A program made the position numbers and the translations under genes. From a virus: DNA of 29,932 bases. The stretch is from the IMG/VR virus record IMGVR_UViG_3300000116_000023, positions 11,694 to 41,625 of that record. The stretch is one strand, 5' to 3'. The notes under the pieces are model-generated. The model saw only the letters and a list, made by a program, of their open reading frames with translations. It had not been told where the DNA came from and ran no database searches. Shown piece after piece: positions 14,885 to 22,115 of this stretch; position 1 is the first letter of the stretch, and each line of letters opens with the position of its first letter.

Positions 14885-15159
14885 ACAACATACTCCACAT
14901 TCTTTTTAAGAAACCATTTTTCGATAACGGGACTGCCGTCATCATTTTCATCAGTCACAACGTAAGCAACAGTCTTCTTGACAGTGGCATAACGATACTG
15001 AAAGTCTAGACCACCAACCCATACTAAATGGGGGAAACAACACCACTCATCACACCCTTCTTTTCTATCGGGGTTCTCTGAATAGTGGAAGTAGTTACCG
15101 TACTCTTTTTCGGTAAACTCACCTAACACGGGTTCAACACTCATTGGGGCAAGAGCCAT
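14881..15159 (-). CDS. Small hypothetical protein
   Basis: This 92-residue protein starts MALAPMSVEPVLGEFTEKEY and has a cysteine-rich middle (EGCDEWCCFPHLVW). It ends with a segment around VIEKWFLKKNVEYVV. The start overlaps the preceding microprotein stop as TAATG. No function recognised. It is the third gene of the unit driven by the promoter at 15511-15539. Confidence 0.6.
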   Translation of the reverse strand: MALAPMSVEPVLGEFTEKEYGNYFHYSENPDRKEGCDEWCCFPHLVWVGGLDFQYRYATVKKTVAYVVTDENDDGSPVIEKWFLKKNVEYVV

Positions 15160-15305
15160 TATGCAACCACCTCTAAATAATCAATCCAAGCAACATCACG
15201 TCCCAAGTGTTCCATGCGATACTTCAATGCTTTTGGAACAGTCTCAAACACTTTGTTGACAATAATAAAATCAGTTTTCAAACAACGCAATACATACATA
15301 ATCAT
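15159..15305 (-). CDS. 48-residue microprotein
   Basis: A short frame starting MIMYVLRCLKTDFIIVNKVF and ending HLGRDVAWIDYLEVVA. Its ATG overlaps the stop of the upstream gene (ATGA) and its stop overlaps the next ATG (TAATG). It fills the gap exactly between two genes in one operon, which is good evidence that it is translated. It is basic and short, with no recognised family. Confidence 0.55.
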   Translation of the reverse strand: MIMYVLRCLKTDFIIVNKVFETVPKALKYRMEHLGRDVAWIDYLEVVA

Positions 15306-15478
15306 TTCACCTTTGGACGGGGTTTACTAACGTTATGGGGGGCATACAAACCTTCAAGACCACGAGCTTCGTTGAAGACTCTGATTCGCTTGGGAGTCAC
15401 ACCAATGACCTCACCAGTGACCCAGCACTCAGAACCAACGCACTTGACCCAGACCTTCTCACCAACTTCATAACCCAT
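15302..15478 (-). CDS. Small KOW/SH3-like protein
   Basis: From the ATG at 15478 (GAGAGAGA Shine-Dalgarno) this 58-residue protein reads as one small barrel: GYEVGEKVWVKCVGSECWVT, then GEVIGVTPKRIRVF and GLYAPHNVSKPRPKVK. GxxVWVK ... GEVIxVTPKRIxV is a KOW/SH3-like pattern also seen in the 13635-13889 protein. It is the first gene after promoter 15511-15539. Nucleic-acid binding is plausible, unproven. Confidence 0.6.
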   Translation of the reverse strand: MGYEVGEKVWVKCVGSECWVTGEVIGVTPKRIRVFNEARGLEGLYAPHNVSKPRPKVK

Positions 15479-15510
15479 AATTCTCTCTCTCAACTCGACT
15501 TTACATATAC

Positions 15511-15539
15511 ATTATAGTCGATTAGGCAGGTTTCGTCAA
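15511..15539 (-). promoter_or_regulatory. Sigma70-like promoter TTGACG-17-TATAAT
   Basis: -35 at 15534-15539, -10 at 15511-15516, spacer 17. Its downstream sequence, GTATATGTAAAGTCGAGTTG, is the same as that of the promoter at 11103-11131. It starts the 15478-to-14645 unit. Confidence 0.8.
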
Positions 15540-15540
15540 C

Positions 15541-15559
15541 ACTTATTTTAATAATAAGT
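15541..15559. promoter_or_regulatory. Inverted repeat abutting a -35 box (putative operator)
   Basis: ACTTATT-TTAAT-AATAAGT is a perfect 7-bp inverted repeat two bases upstream of the -35, parallel to the one at 11132-11148. Possible regulator site or UP element. A second weak hairpin (TTTTTCG/CGAAAAA) lies about 15594-15617, near the stop of the oxygenase gene. Confidence 0.4.
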
Positions 15560-15618
15560 AGACCGATTAGTTATATGAAGGGAGTTTTTTAGAACTTTTT
15601 CGTATATAGAACGAAAAA

Positions 15619-16134
15619 TTATTTCGACTTATAAGAAAAGAAAGTAAGAACCTTACGGTCTAAACCACCCATATGGGGATTATGGGGTGTAAGTGCATCA
15701 AAGGTCACTAGACGATTAGGCTTCCATTCGATATACTGGTCACCTATTGTAGTACCTAGTCCTATATCACCGTGGTCTAAGTATAAGACACCAGAGAATT
15801 CGAATCGTGCATCGATATGTTGTGGGGGTGATTCGACATACTCTGGAAAGTTTTCGAGGGGGTGTTGGAAGAATTCAAGTCTACTGACCTTACACTCAAA
15901 TATAGAGTTTATCTTATCAGTGACATTATCCAGATAATCCATCAAATTGTCACTACGTCTACATACTTGCCAGGCCTTCCAGTTGAAATTAATCGTGGGG
16001 TCTGGATGTTTACTATCACCGTATTTATCTGCATACTCTTCCGCACTATGAAAGTGAATAGAGTCTGAGAGTTCTTGGACTTCTGAGTATTCTTCGGGTG
16101 TAAGGAAGTTATCTATCCATTGTGTAGATGTCAA
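15619..16134 (-). CDS. 2OG-Fe(II) oxygenase, prolyl-4-hydroxylase-like (TTG start)
   Basis: This 171-residue protein has H106-x-D108 (PPQHIDARFEF), a strand/turn YLDHGDIGLGTTIG, a distal histidine (HNPHMG, 151-154) and R160 in RKVLTFFSYKS. That is the usual double-stranded beta-helix layout for Fe(II) and 2-oxoglutarate. The start is TTG: a TGA stop is the codon right before it, no in-frame ATG occurs until about residue 65, and AAGGAGGAG lies 5-13 bases upstream inside the cyclase gene. It overlaps the cyclase by 26 bases and is last in the curli/signalling run. Confidence 0.7.
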   Translation of the reverse strand: MTSTQWIDNFLTPEEYSEVQELSDSIHFHSAEEYADKYGDSKHPDPTINFNWKAWQVCRRSDNLMDYLDNVTDKINSIFECKVSRLEFFQHPLENFPEYVESPPQHIDARFEFSGVLYLDHGDIGLGTTIGDQYIEWKPNRLVTFDALTPHNPHMGGLDRKVLTFFSYKSK

Positions 16135-17929
16135 TCATCTCCTCCTTACCCTTCACTTTAATCTGACCTATTGGTCTCGAATTAATAGTGGTGAGTTTTT
16201 CCATTGTGAAACTAGAGTAGATGGTCTTGTATTCAAGGTAGTCTCCTCTTGCTGCGGTTGCTTCAAGTCTTGCGGCAAGGTTGACTGCGTCTCCGATGAC
16301 AGAGTAATCAAACCGAGACTCACTACCCATATTACCAACAATGCAATCGCCAGTATTGATGCCAGTTCCAACATTGATGGGGGGGAGACCCTGTTCTTGA
16401 TATTTTCGTCTAAGTTCATTAGTTTTCTCTTCTATCTCTATTGCAGACTTGACTGCCATCTCTGCGTGATTGTCGCACGGTAGGGGTGCGTTCCAGAATG
16501 CCATAATACAATCGCCCATGTACTTGTCGATTGTTCCACCGTTATTTAGGATAATATTAGTCATCTCATTGAGGTAGTTATTAATAAGTGTGACCAAACC
16601 CTCTGCATCGTCCTTGTTTTTATAATGCTCGCTTATGGGGGTGAATCCGCATATGTCCATGAATAGGAACGTCATCTCTTTTCTCTCACCACCCAGCTTC
16701 ATGAGACTGGGGTCTTTTGCCAACATGTCCACCATGTCGGGTGATAGGTATGTACCGAACTGTCCCTTAATCATCTGTTTAGCTTTAAACTGTGTGTAGA
16801 ACTGTACAAAGGAACCGTGTGCGAATACAACCACGATGGTTACTATAGGGAATACTGGGTCAAACAATAAGAAGTATGTTCTGAAGGTATCTGTTACAAA
16901 GTAATATATCCCCATGAGTATGACACCAAACGTCATACCAGATACAGATATTGGTGCGAGTGTTATGAATCCAAGAAGTATGACAGAAAGTATGACAGTT
17001 GCGATAACCTCATATAACATGAACTCAGATTGTCGTTTTAAAACCACACCATCAATCATGGTCTTGACTAGGTTTGCCTGAACATCATGAGGGTACATCG
17101 CACCCATTGGTGTACTTACTACATTAGAACCCTCGAAAGTCGCACCTACGATGATTATTGAACCTTCTGGTATAGTATCCAGTTCTGTAAATGAATATCT
17201 CTTGAACTCATTCCAGTATGCGATTGTAACGTTACCGTTTACATCTGTAGTGATTGGTTTGAATTTAGGTATACGAACGAACTGAATACCGTAGTCATCT
17301 GTGGATATCTGATAGGATGAATCACCAGCTGCAATCCTGAGTATGTCTAATGCGAATGCGGGATACAGTCTACCATCAAAGTTCTCTAGTAGTGGTTGTC
17401 TACGGATAATACCATCGACATCCTGTGCAGATGATATTGTACCATAACCAAATGAGTTGTCATGGATGACTGGTTGTGCAAACAACATGCCTTCAAGTTC
17501 TGGTCGGAAGTCCTCGGCATCTCTGTCACCGAATGTCGCAGTCCCGATACGAGGTGGTCTGTAGTCTGTGTTGGTTCTGTTGGATGGTGCGATTGCGACT
17601 ACTACTTGTTTCCATGCAAGAACATCTGCAAAGTATTCGTCACCACCCTGTCTGTCTTCTTCTGAGAACAAGATGTTGAATGCAATGATACTACCATCAA
17701 TCTTATCAATCTCATCCGCCATTATCTTACGGGGAATGGGATACTGTCCGAACTTGTCTAGAGTCTTCTCATCTATATCTACCAGTACAATCTGTTCAGA
17801 CACATGAGTACCGTGACCTCTCTGAAGAGAGTCAAAGAATGAGAGTCTTGCACTCTCTAATAGGAAAGGGTCAAGTAATCGGAGTCCTACCAATAACCCC
17901 AAGCTGATAAGAACATGCCATGTTTTCAT
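16109..17929 (-). CDS. CHASE2-domain class III adenylate cyclase (membrane-bound)
   Basis: This 606-residue protein has an N-terminal membrane helix (about 5-22), an extracytoplasmic CHASE2 sensor domain (about 35-300; EQIVLVDIDEKTLDKFGQYP, TPMGAMYPHDVQANLV), three further membrane helices (about 305-375) and a cytoplasmic cyclase domain (about 415-600). Catalytic residues are all present: metal-binding D425 (FMDICGF) and D473 (DKYMGDCIMAF), adenine-selecting K469 and D541 (RFDYSVIGD), and transition-state N550 and R554 (VNLAARLE). It should make cAMP on an envelope signal. It starts 1 base after the iscU-like stop and belongs to the curli/FecR run. A complete sensor cyclase on a phage is unusual. 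Confidence 0.93.
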   Translation of the reverse strand: MKTWHVLISLGLLVGLRLLDPFLLESARLSFFDSLQRGHGTHVSEQIVLVDIDEKTLDKFGQYPIPRKIMADEIDKIDGSIIAFNILFSEEDRQGGDEYFADVLAWKQVVVAIAPSNRTNTDYRPPRIGTATFGDRDAEDFRPELEGMLFAQPVIHDNSFGYGTISSAQDVDGIIRRQPLLENFDGRLYPAFALDILRIAAGDSSYQISTDDYGIQFVRIPKFKPITTDVNGNVTIAYWNEFKRYSFTELDTIPEGSIIIVGATFEGSNVVSTPMGAMYPHDVQANLVKTMIDGVVLKRQSEFMLYEVIATVILSVILLGFITLAPISVSGMTFGVILMGIYYFVTDTFRTYFLLFDPVFPIVTIVVVFAHGSFVQFYTQFKAKQMIKGQFGTYLSPDMVDMLAKDPSLMKLGGERKEMTFLFMDICGFTPISEHYKNKDDAEGLVTLINNYLNEMTNIILNNGGTIDKYMGDCIMAFWNAPLPCDNHAEMAVKSAIEIEEKTNELRRKYQEQGLPPINVGTGINTGDCIVGNMGSESRFDYSVIGDAVNLAARLEATAARGDYLEYKTIYSSFTMEKLTTINSRPIGQIKVKGKEEMIDIYTMDR

Positions 17930-17930
17930 G

Positions 17931-18383
17931 TCACTCTATGAAGTCTTCTCTTGATAATGGTGGTGGATTGTTATGTCCCAATTTAGATTTCTTCTTACCT
18001 TCGTAGTCTATCATTGCCTTTTGTATCGCATCCTCGGCTAGTACACTGCAATGTAGTTTTATTGGTGGTAAGTCTAGTGCGTCTGCAATGTCTTTATCTT
18101 TGATGAGTTTCGCTTCTTCGACAGTCTTACCCATCATCATATCTACGAACATTGATGAAGATGCAATTGCGCTTCCACATCCATAGGTCTTGAACTTGAC
18201 ATCAACGATTCTTTCATCATCGTCTAGTAATAGTTGTAGTTGCATGACATCACCACATGCGGGAGCGCCCGCAAGTCCTGTCGCAACCTTGGGGTCGTTT
18301 CGGTCTAATCTACCAACCGAGTGTGCTTGTGGGTTTTCCAGTACGGCTTCGAACCGTTTTACCACTTCTTTTGAATATGCCAT
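17931..18383 (-). CDS. iscU: IscU/NifU-type Fe-S cluster assembly scaffold
   Basis: This 150-residue protein matches IscU along residues 1-128. All cluster ligands are present: C43 and D45 (GAPACGDVM), C69 (KTYGCGSAIASSS), H111 and C112 (KLHCSVLAEDA). The LPPIK motif used by HscA-type chaperones is intact. A 20-residue C-terminal extension (KSKLGHNNPPPLSREDFIE) is not part of bacterial IscU. No IscS, HscA or other partner is nearby, so it would rely on host proteins. The gene lies 14 bases after the FecR gene and 1 base before the cyclase. It might support iron-requiring phage enzymes. Confidence 0.92.
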   Translation of the reverse strand: MAYSKEVVKRFEAVLENPQAHSVGRLDRNDPKVATGLAGAPACGDVMQLQLLLDDDERIVDVKFKTYGCGSAIASSSMFVDMMMGKTVEEAKLIKDKDIADALDLPPIKLHCSVLAEDAIQKAMIDYEGKKKSKLGHNNPPPLSREDFIE

Positions 18384-18397
18384 ATCTTTATTTAGTC

Positions 18398-19522
18398 CTA
18401 TTGTACAACAGTGATTGTGGTTCCGACTCCATTTATTCGAATCGGTTCTAGTTCTTTACCGTCTTGTTCTATCATAACTAGTGTTGCGGCACTCTTATCT
18501 ACGGATATCTCTACGGTATCATTCACAACTCTACTGAGTGCAACCTTATCCCCTTCCACAATAGTTGCAACCTGAGTGACTGTATCGAAACCCTCTTCTG
18601 TACCTGAGAGTGCTAGGTCACCACTCGTTTGTTGTTTTTCTTGAAGGACATCTTCACCAAGTGAATCAAAGCTATCTAACATATCTTCGAGTAGGTCAAC
18701 GTCTAGGTAGTTGATGTCTAGTTCATTAAACTCAAGGTAATCTCGTTCAAGTTCTTCTTCTTCCAATAAGTCTTCGTCAAGAAAATCTATGTCCAAAGGG
18801 TTGAGGTTCTTTGTCGCATTCATGACAGACATGAACTCATCTGGAGTCTCCACTTCTTTGGGTGGATTAATAATCATTATGTTGTTTAACATATCCAGCG
18901 TCAAGTCTAGAATTGCGGGTGCAGATGGAGCGGTTTCAGCAACTGTTGTTGTTGTGGACTCGAACGGTTTGTTGAGTACAACTTCACCTGTCATTGTTGA
19001 AACAATAATCTCACCAGATGAAATACCGTTTACGTCTGGCAAAAGTACCACGAGCGTTTTCCCGAATTCGTCAACGGTTACCGTAAAATCTGTACCCCTG
19101 ATACCGATTGATGCGGTAGGGGTTTTGAGTCTGATATTCTCTTTGTCAACCTTACCCAATTGTCCAGATATGAATCTAGCGGTTCCTTGAGCGAACGTCA
19201 TCGCCAAGTCAGACTTGCTTGGGTCTTCATCGAACACCACGTTATCAATTACGATACGGGTATGTTCGGTCATTCTTAATTTACTGTCATCTACAAAACG
19301 AACCTGAAGGCGACCCTCACCAGTGCGAAGGTCATCCTTCGAGATTACGTCCTGCCCCGTTGAGGGCTCAATTTCATTCTCGTCACGAACAATCTGTCTC
19401 CACCCGACTGCTCTGTCTACAGCACCTACGTCTGCGTTAATTTCCGCAGTTGGTGTTAAGACCAGAATCAGACTGAGTGATACAAATTGTAGCATTTGTC
19501 GTGCTTGTTCCTGAACCTTCAT
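18398..19522 (-). CDS. FecR-domain secreted/envelope protein
   Basis: This 374-residue protein has a signal peptide (QMLQFVSLSLILVLTPTAEI) and a FecR domain at about 30-185: VGAVDRAVGWRQI, LRTGEGRLQVRFVDDSKLR, TARFISGQLGKVDKENIRLK, PTASIGIRGTDFTVTVDEFG. The second half has two acidic repeats (NPLDIDFLDEDLLEEE at about 241-256, NELDINYLDVDLLEDM at about 266-281) and a final beta segment. It has no anti-sigma N-terminal region, so it is not a classical FecI regulator. Its first 86 bases overlap the curlin-like gene in another frame; GGAG sits 7 bases before the ATG. In bacteria FecR and CHASE2 genes are often neighbours (from memory). Confidence 0.85.
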   Translation of the reverse strand: MKVQEQARQMLQFVSLSLILVLTPTAEINADVGAVDRAVGWRQIVRDENEIEPSTGQDVISKDDLRTGEGRLQVRFVDDSKLRMTEHTRIVIDNVVFDEDPSKSDLAMTFAQGTARFISGQLGKVDKENIRLKTPTASIGIRGTDFTVTVDEFGKTLVVLLPDVNGISSGEIIVSTMTGEVVLNKPFESTTTTVAETAPSAPAILDLTLDMLNNIMIINPPKEVETPDEFMSVMNATKNLNPLDIDFLDEDLLEEEELERDYLEFNELDINYLDVDLLEDMLDSFDSLGEDVLQEKQQTSGDLALSGTEEGFDTVTQVATIVEGDKVALSRVVNDTVEISVDKSAATLVMIEQDGKELEPIRINGVGTTITVVQ

Positions 19523-20165
19523 AGTCTATCTCCAATGAATCTGACTGTAAGGTAGATTCTTGGTTCACTTCAATGTCCCAATAGTTACCAGTACCCGTCA
19601 AAACAAAATTGTGTCCGTCATATCCACTTGCATTGTATAAAAAGGTAGAGTTGTCAGAAACAGCGTCCATGTTAAAAGTCAAGCTTGAAGCATCAATATT
19701 GATATCTCCAGTATTGAAATCACCATCCAAGACAAAATCAAAGTCAACATCATTAGCAGTATCCAATGAACCAAAGTCAAAGTCGAGGTCATTGTTACCA
19801 CCAGATATATCGATTTTATAATCACCGCCAGTCGCACCGTAGGCATTATCTTTATCTACGTCAAACAACAAGTCGTTCGAAGAACCAACGATGTCAATAT
19901 CTACAGTAGAAGTATCACCAATAAGTGAACCTATTATATTGTTAGCACCTCCACTAAGGTTGATATTGAAATCGATGCTGTCACCGTCAAGTAACATTTT
20001 TGTCGTATCCGATGTAGACCCACCCACTTTGTTTCCAGTGCCGTCTTGAACAATCTCAATCGTAGCAGCGTCTCCAACTTGGTCGATATATATCTCATTA
20101 TCTGCATACACGAATGTAGCAGCGCCAATCAAGAACGTCATAACAAAACTTAATTTAACGTTCAT
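19437..20165 (-). CDS. Curlin-repeat-like secreted protein (candidate CsgA/CsgB-type substrate)
   Basis: This 242-residue protein has a signal peptide (residues 1-21, cleavage after VYA) and then curlin-type repeats: IYIDQVGDAATIEIVQDGTGN shows two I-x-I-x-Q-x-G units (Q29-G31, Q40-G42-N45). The rest is a long series of alternating-strand motifs with D/N/G turns (VDIDIVGSSNDLLFDVDKDN, YKIDISGGNNDLDFDFG) and little Q, ending with ATICITQSDSGLNTN. It is poor in K/R and acidic. Its position directly after csgG supports a secreted fibre or surface protein, but the repeats are degenerate. TAATG coupling to csgG with GGAG Shine-Dalgarno. Confidence 0.75.
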   Translation of the reverse strand: MNVKLSFVMTFLIGAATFVYADNEIYIDQVGDAATIEIVQDGTGNKVGGSTSDTTKMLLDGDSIDFNINLSGGANNIIGSLIGDTSTVDIDIVGSSNDLLFDVDKDNAYGATGGDYKIDISGGNNDLDFDFGSLDTANDVDFDFVLDGDFNTGDINIDASSLTFNMDAVSDNSTFLYNASGYDGHNFVLTGTGNYWDIEVNQESTLQSDSLEIDYEGSGTSTTNATICITQSDSGLNTNCGN

Positions 20166-20977
20166 TATTCTTCTCCGTTTATTACCCAGAACCCTTTCGA
20201 ATTTCCTCTTCTAATAAGTTCCAGAACACCAGCTTCAATTGCACGTTGTGTCGCAATAGAAACCGATTCGTTTTGAGTCATCCCTGATTCTATTTCCACC
20301 AGTTCAGTACCCTGTTCTATAAATTTAAATACATCTCCACCAAAAGCCGTGGAGAGTATGGTCTTGGTTGATATAACATCCAACAAAACCTCACCTGTTG
20401 CTACGGACACGAGTCGTATATTAATTGTCACCGTGTCTCTACTAAATTCACGAGAAGTGCCGATGCCAAGATAACGTGCGCCAGCTCCTCCAGTGTCAAT
20501 AGAAGTATCGTATCCTACTATACCTCCTGCAATTATCATACCAGCAAAAGTAAGCGCTGGCAGTTTATTTGCCGAGTTTCCGTCATAACTTTGACGGGTT
20601 TGACGTATTAACTGTCGTTCTCTCGTCAAATGGTCGAGAATTTGACGGTCTACCACACGAAAGAATTTTCCGTTTGATGCCCGTGTCAATGCACGTATCA
20701 GATACACATCTGGTGCCTGAGTAACAGCAGAACTAAACGAAGTTCCACCACTACTGTTTTGTCTCTTCTGCCCTGTCTGGTCTGTAAATTGGTAAACCGC
20801 AACTGTAGGTTTCCTCTTAGGTTCTCCTACTTCCTTCAACTCTTTCTGTAAAAGAGTATCTTGTATCGCTGGTTCTTCTACGTTGGGTATTTCAAATTGA
20901 CCTCCGCCAATAGAAGCGCAACTAGATACCAAAATCACCAAGGGGAATAGTAATAGTCGTGACATTGCCATTCTCAT
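20165..20977 (-). CDS. csgG: CsgG family curli secretion pore lipoprotein
   Basis: This 270-residue protein, close in length to E. coli CsgG, begins with a lipoprotein signal ending VSSC (C20 as lipidation site). Family blocks are clear: KPTVAVYQFTDQTGQ, SSAVTQAPDVYLIRAL, FFRVVDRQ with RERQLIRQTR, GGIVGYDTSIDTGGAGARYL, INIRLVSVATGEVLLDV and FKFIEQGTELVEIESGMTQN. CsgG assembles a nonameric outer-membrane channel that secretes curlins. In-frame ATGs at 20977, 20971 and 20965 are all possible starts; each lies within csgF, giving 44-56 bases of overlap. No csgE, csgB or csgC homologue is seen. Confidence 0.95.
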   Translation of the reverse strand: MRMAMSRLLLFPLVILVSSCASIGGGQFEIPNVEEPAIQDTLLQKELKEVGEPKRKPTVAVYQFTDQTGQKRQNSSGGTSFSSAVTQAPDVYLIRALTRASNGKFFRVVDRQILDHLTRERQLIRQTRQSYDGNSANKLPALTFAGMIIAGGIVGYDTSIDTGGAGARYLGIGTSREFSRDTVTINIRLVSVATGEVLLDVISTKTILSTAFGGDVFKFIEQGTELVEIESGMTQNESVSIATQRAIEAGVLELIRRGNSKGFWVINGEE

Positions 20978-21401
20978 CTGTTATTGTTAATATTACTGAA
21001 TCACCGTCTGTAACGTATGATATTCCCGTACCCTCGATATTGAATTCACCAGTAGGACTAGGGTTCTCTCCGAACATACCATCTACTATCTGTCTGGATA
21101 GTGTAGAGTATATACGTGATTCCACATTCCTAATAAATTTTGCGAGGGTAGTATTTTCTGCATCCCTCTCCATCTGTTCTTTGAGGTCTTTAATCTCTTG
21201 TTTTATGGCTTCTTTTCTTGAGGTCTCTTGGTTCTCAATCGTGAGGTAATGTGAACTCTGATTGATACCACTAAAGGAAGGTGATTTGAATTTATGTTCC
21301 TTGGGTGCAGCAACAAGTGTGGTTGCCCAGAACATTAAAAAAACCGCAGCTGTGATAACAACCACGTCTATACCATCAATTAAACTTATTTTCCTCTTCA
21401 T
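20922..21401 (-). CDS. csgF: CsgF family curli assembly factor
   Basis: This 159-residue protein has a hydrophobic export signal (VVVITAAVFLMFWATTLVAA). The start of the mature chain, HKFKSPSFSGINQSS, matches the CsgF segment that inserts into the CsgG pore (E. coli FRNPNFGG). The C-terminal domain also matches: LAKFIRNVESRIYSTLSRQI, then GTGISYVTDGDSVILTITDE and NGNVTTITIP. Between them is an extra charged helix (about 60-85). CsgF couples secretion to fibre nucleation. GGAGAAAACAGG precedes the ATG; the start overlaps the upstream small membrane gene by 26 bases. Confidence 0.92.
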   Translation of the reverse strand: MKRKISLIDGIDVVVITAAVFLMFWATTLVAAPKEHKFKSPSFSGINQSSHYLTIENQETSRKEAIKQEIKDLKEQMERDAENTTLAKFIRNVESRIYSTLSRQIVDGMFGENPSPTGEFNIEGTGISYVTDGDSVILTITDENGNVTTITIPLGDFGI

Positions 21402-21642
21402 CCTGTTTTCTCCGCATTTCGATTACAGTATCTAATTTTTGTTGTAATCGTATTATATCATTATCCAACATCCTGATTCGGTCAATTAATCCTATCAGTG
21501 TAGTGGTTGCTTCTTCCAACCCCTCTTCTACTTTAGTGGTTATTGTTTTCCAGACGAAGTAAATCATGTACAGCATTCCTACCGCTGCAACTATCGGAAA
21601 TCCGAAGTCCTTGACTTGTGTTACTATATCTGTTTCCATCAT
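21376..21642 (-). CDS. Small membrane protein with coiled coil (holin-like?)
   Basis: This 88-residue protein has one membrane helix (FGFPIVAAVGMLYMIYFVW) followed by a charged coiled coil (LIDRIRMLDNDIIRLQQKL). The same plan, including an N-terminal GFPI and a D-x-x-R helix, occurs in the 22116-22394 protein, so they look like paralogues. One transmembrane helix plus coiled coil resembles BhlA/UviB-type phage holin-like proteins. The ATG overlaps the upstream stop (ATGATG). Confidence 0.65.
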   Translation of the reverse strand: MMETDIVTQVKDFGFPIVAAVGMLYMIYFVWKTITTKVEEGLEEATTTLIGLIDRIRMLDNDIIRLQQKLDTVIEMRRKQDEEENKFN

Positions 21643-22115
21643 CCACTATGACTTAATATCCACGCAAATACCAACCACAAAGAAGTTCCCAGAACAACAA
21701 CCGCAAACCAACCAGCTACATTCCATATGAATGTCTTGCGTCTTCTCGCTTGTGCGTATACAGTCTTTTCTCGTTTCTCTTTTATAGTTCTTCGTAACTC
21801 AGTCAACTCACGATATGCTTCAGGGCCATACATGTAGAGTAAGAGTTCACGTAATTGCGTTTCTTGTTCTTTTATTTTTTTCTGTTGGATGTAGACATTC
21901 ATTGCCTCTTCTTCCACAGAAGTCTTATTTACTAATCTTTTAAAGAGTGGTGGATTCTCCGCCTGCCTCTTTGCTTCATTAAAATCTGATACCGCTCCGT
22001 ACCATTTACCTATTTGACCAAACGTGGACTCAATGTTTTGTCCCGCTTCGACCATTTTCCTAATTCCATTAAACGCTGCTGTTGCCGTAGCAACTGCTGT
22101 AATAGGGTCTATCAA
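21639..22115 (-). CDS. Phage helical protein with C-terminal membrane anchor (TTG start)
   Basis: This 158-residue protein begins MIDPITAVATATAAFNGIRK, a start I recognise in many marine phage proteins of unknown function. It continues with helices (EEEAMNVYIQQKKIKEQETQ, ELRRTIKEKREKTVYAQARR) and ends in a membrane segment (WFAVVVLGTSLWLVFAWIL). The start codon is TTG: the codon before it is the TGA stop of the upstream gene, and GCGAGGAG lies about 8 bases upstream. The next in-frame ATG would lose the conserved start. Lysis or virion-membrane role is speculative. Confidence 0.7.
   Translation of the reverse strand: MIDPITAVATATAAFNGIRKMVEAGQNIESTFGQIGKWYGAVSDFNEAKRQAENPPLFKRLVNKTSVEEEAMNVYIQQKKIKEQETQLRELLLYMYGPEAYRELTELRRTIKEKREKTVYAQARRRKTFIWNVAGWFAVVVLGTSLWLVFAWILSHSG

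Noticed and set aside
15594-15617. Terminator after the oxygenase gene
   Set aside because: TTTTTCG/CGAAAAA forms only a weak AT-rich stem and is not followed by a clean T-run; kept only as a remark.
16168-16419. 83-codon minus-strand frame inside the cyclase gene
   Set aside because: It overlaps the catalytic domain of the cyclase in another frame, where all active-site residues are intact.
18398-19522. FecR as part of an iron-uptake FecI/FecR/FecA system
   Set aside because: No sigma factor or TonB receptor is nearby, and the protein has a signal peptide rather than an anti-sigma N-terminus.
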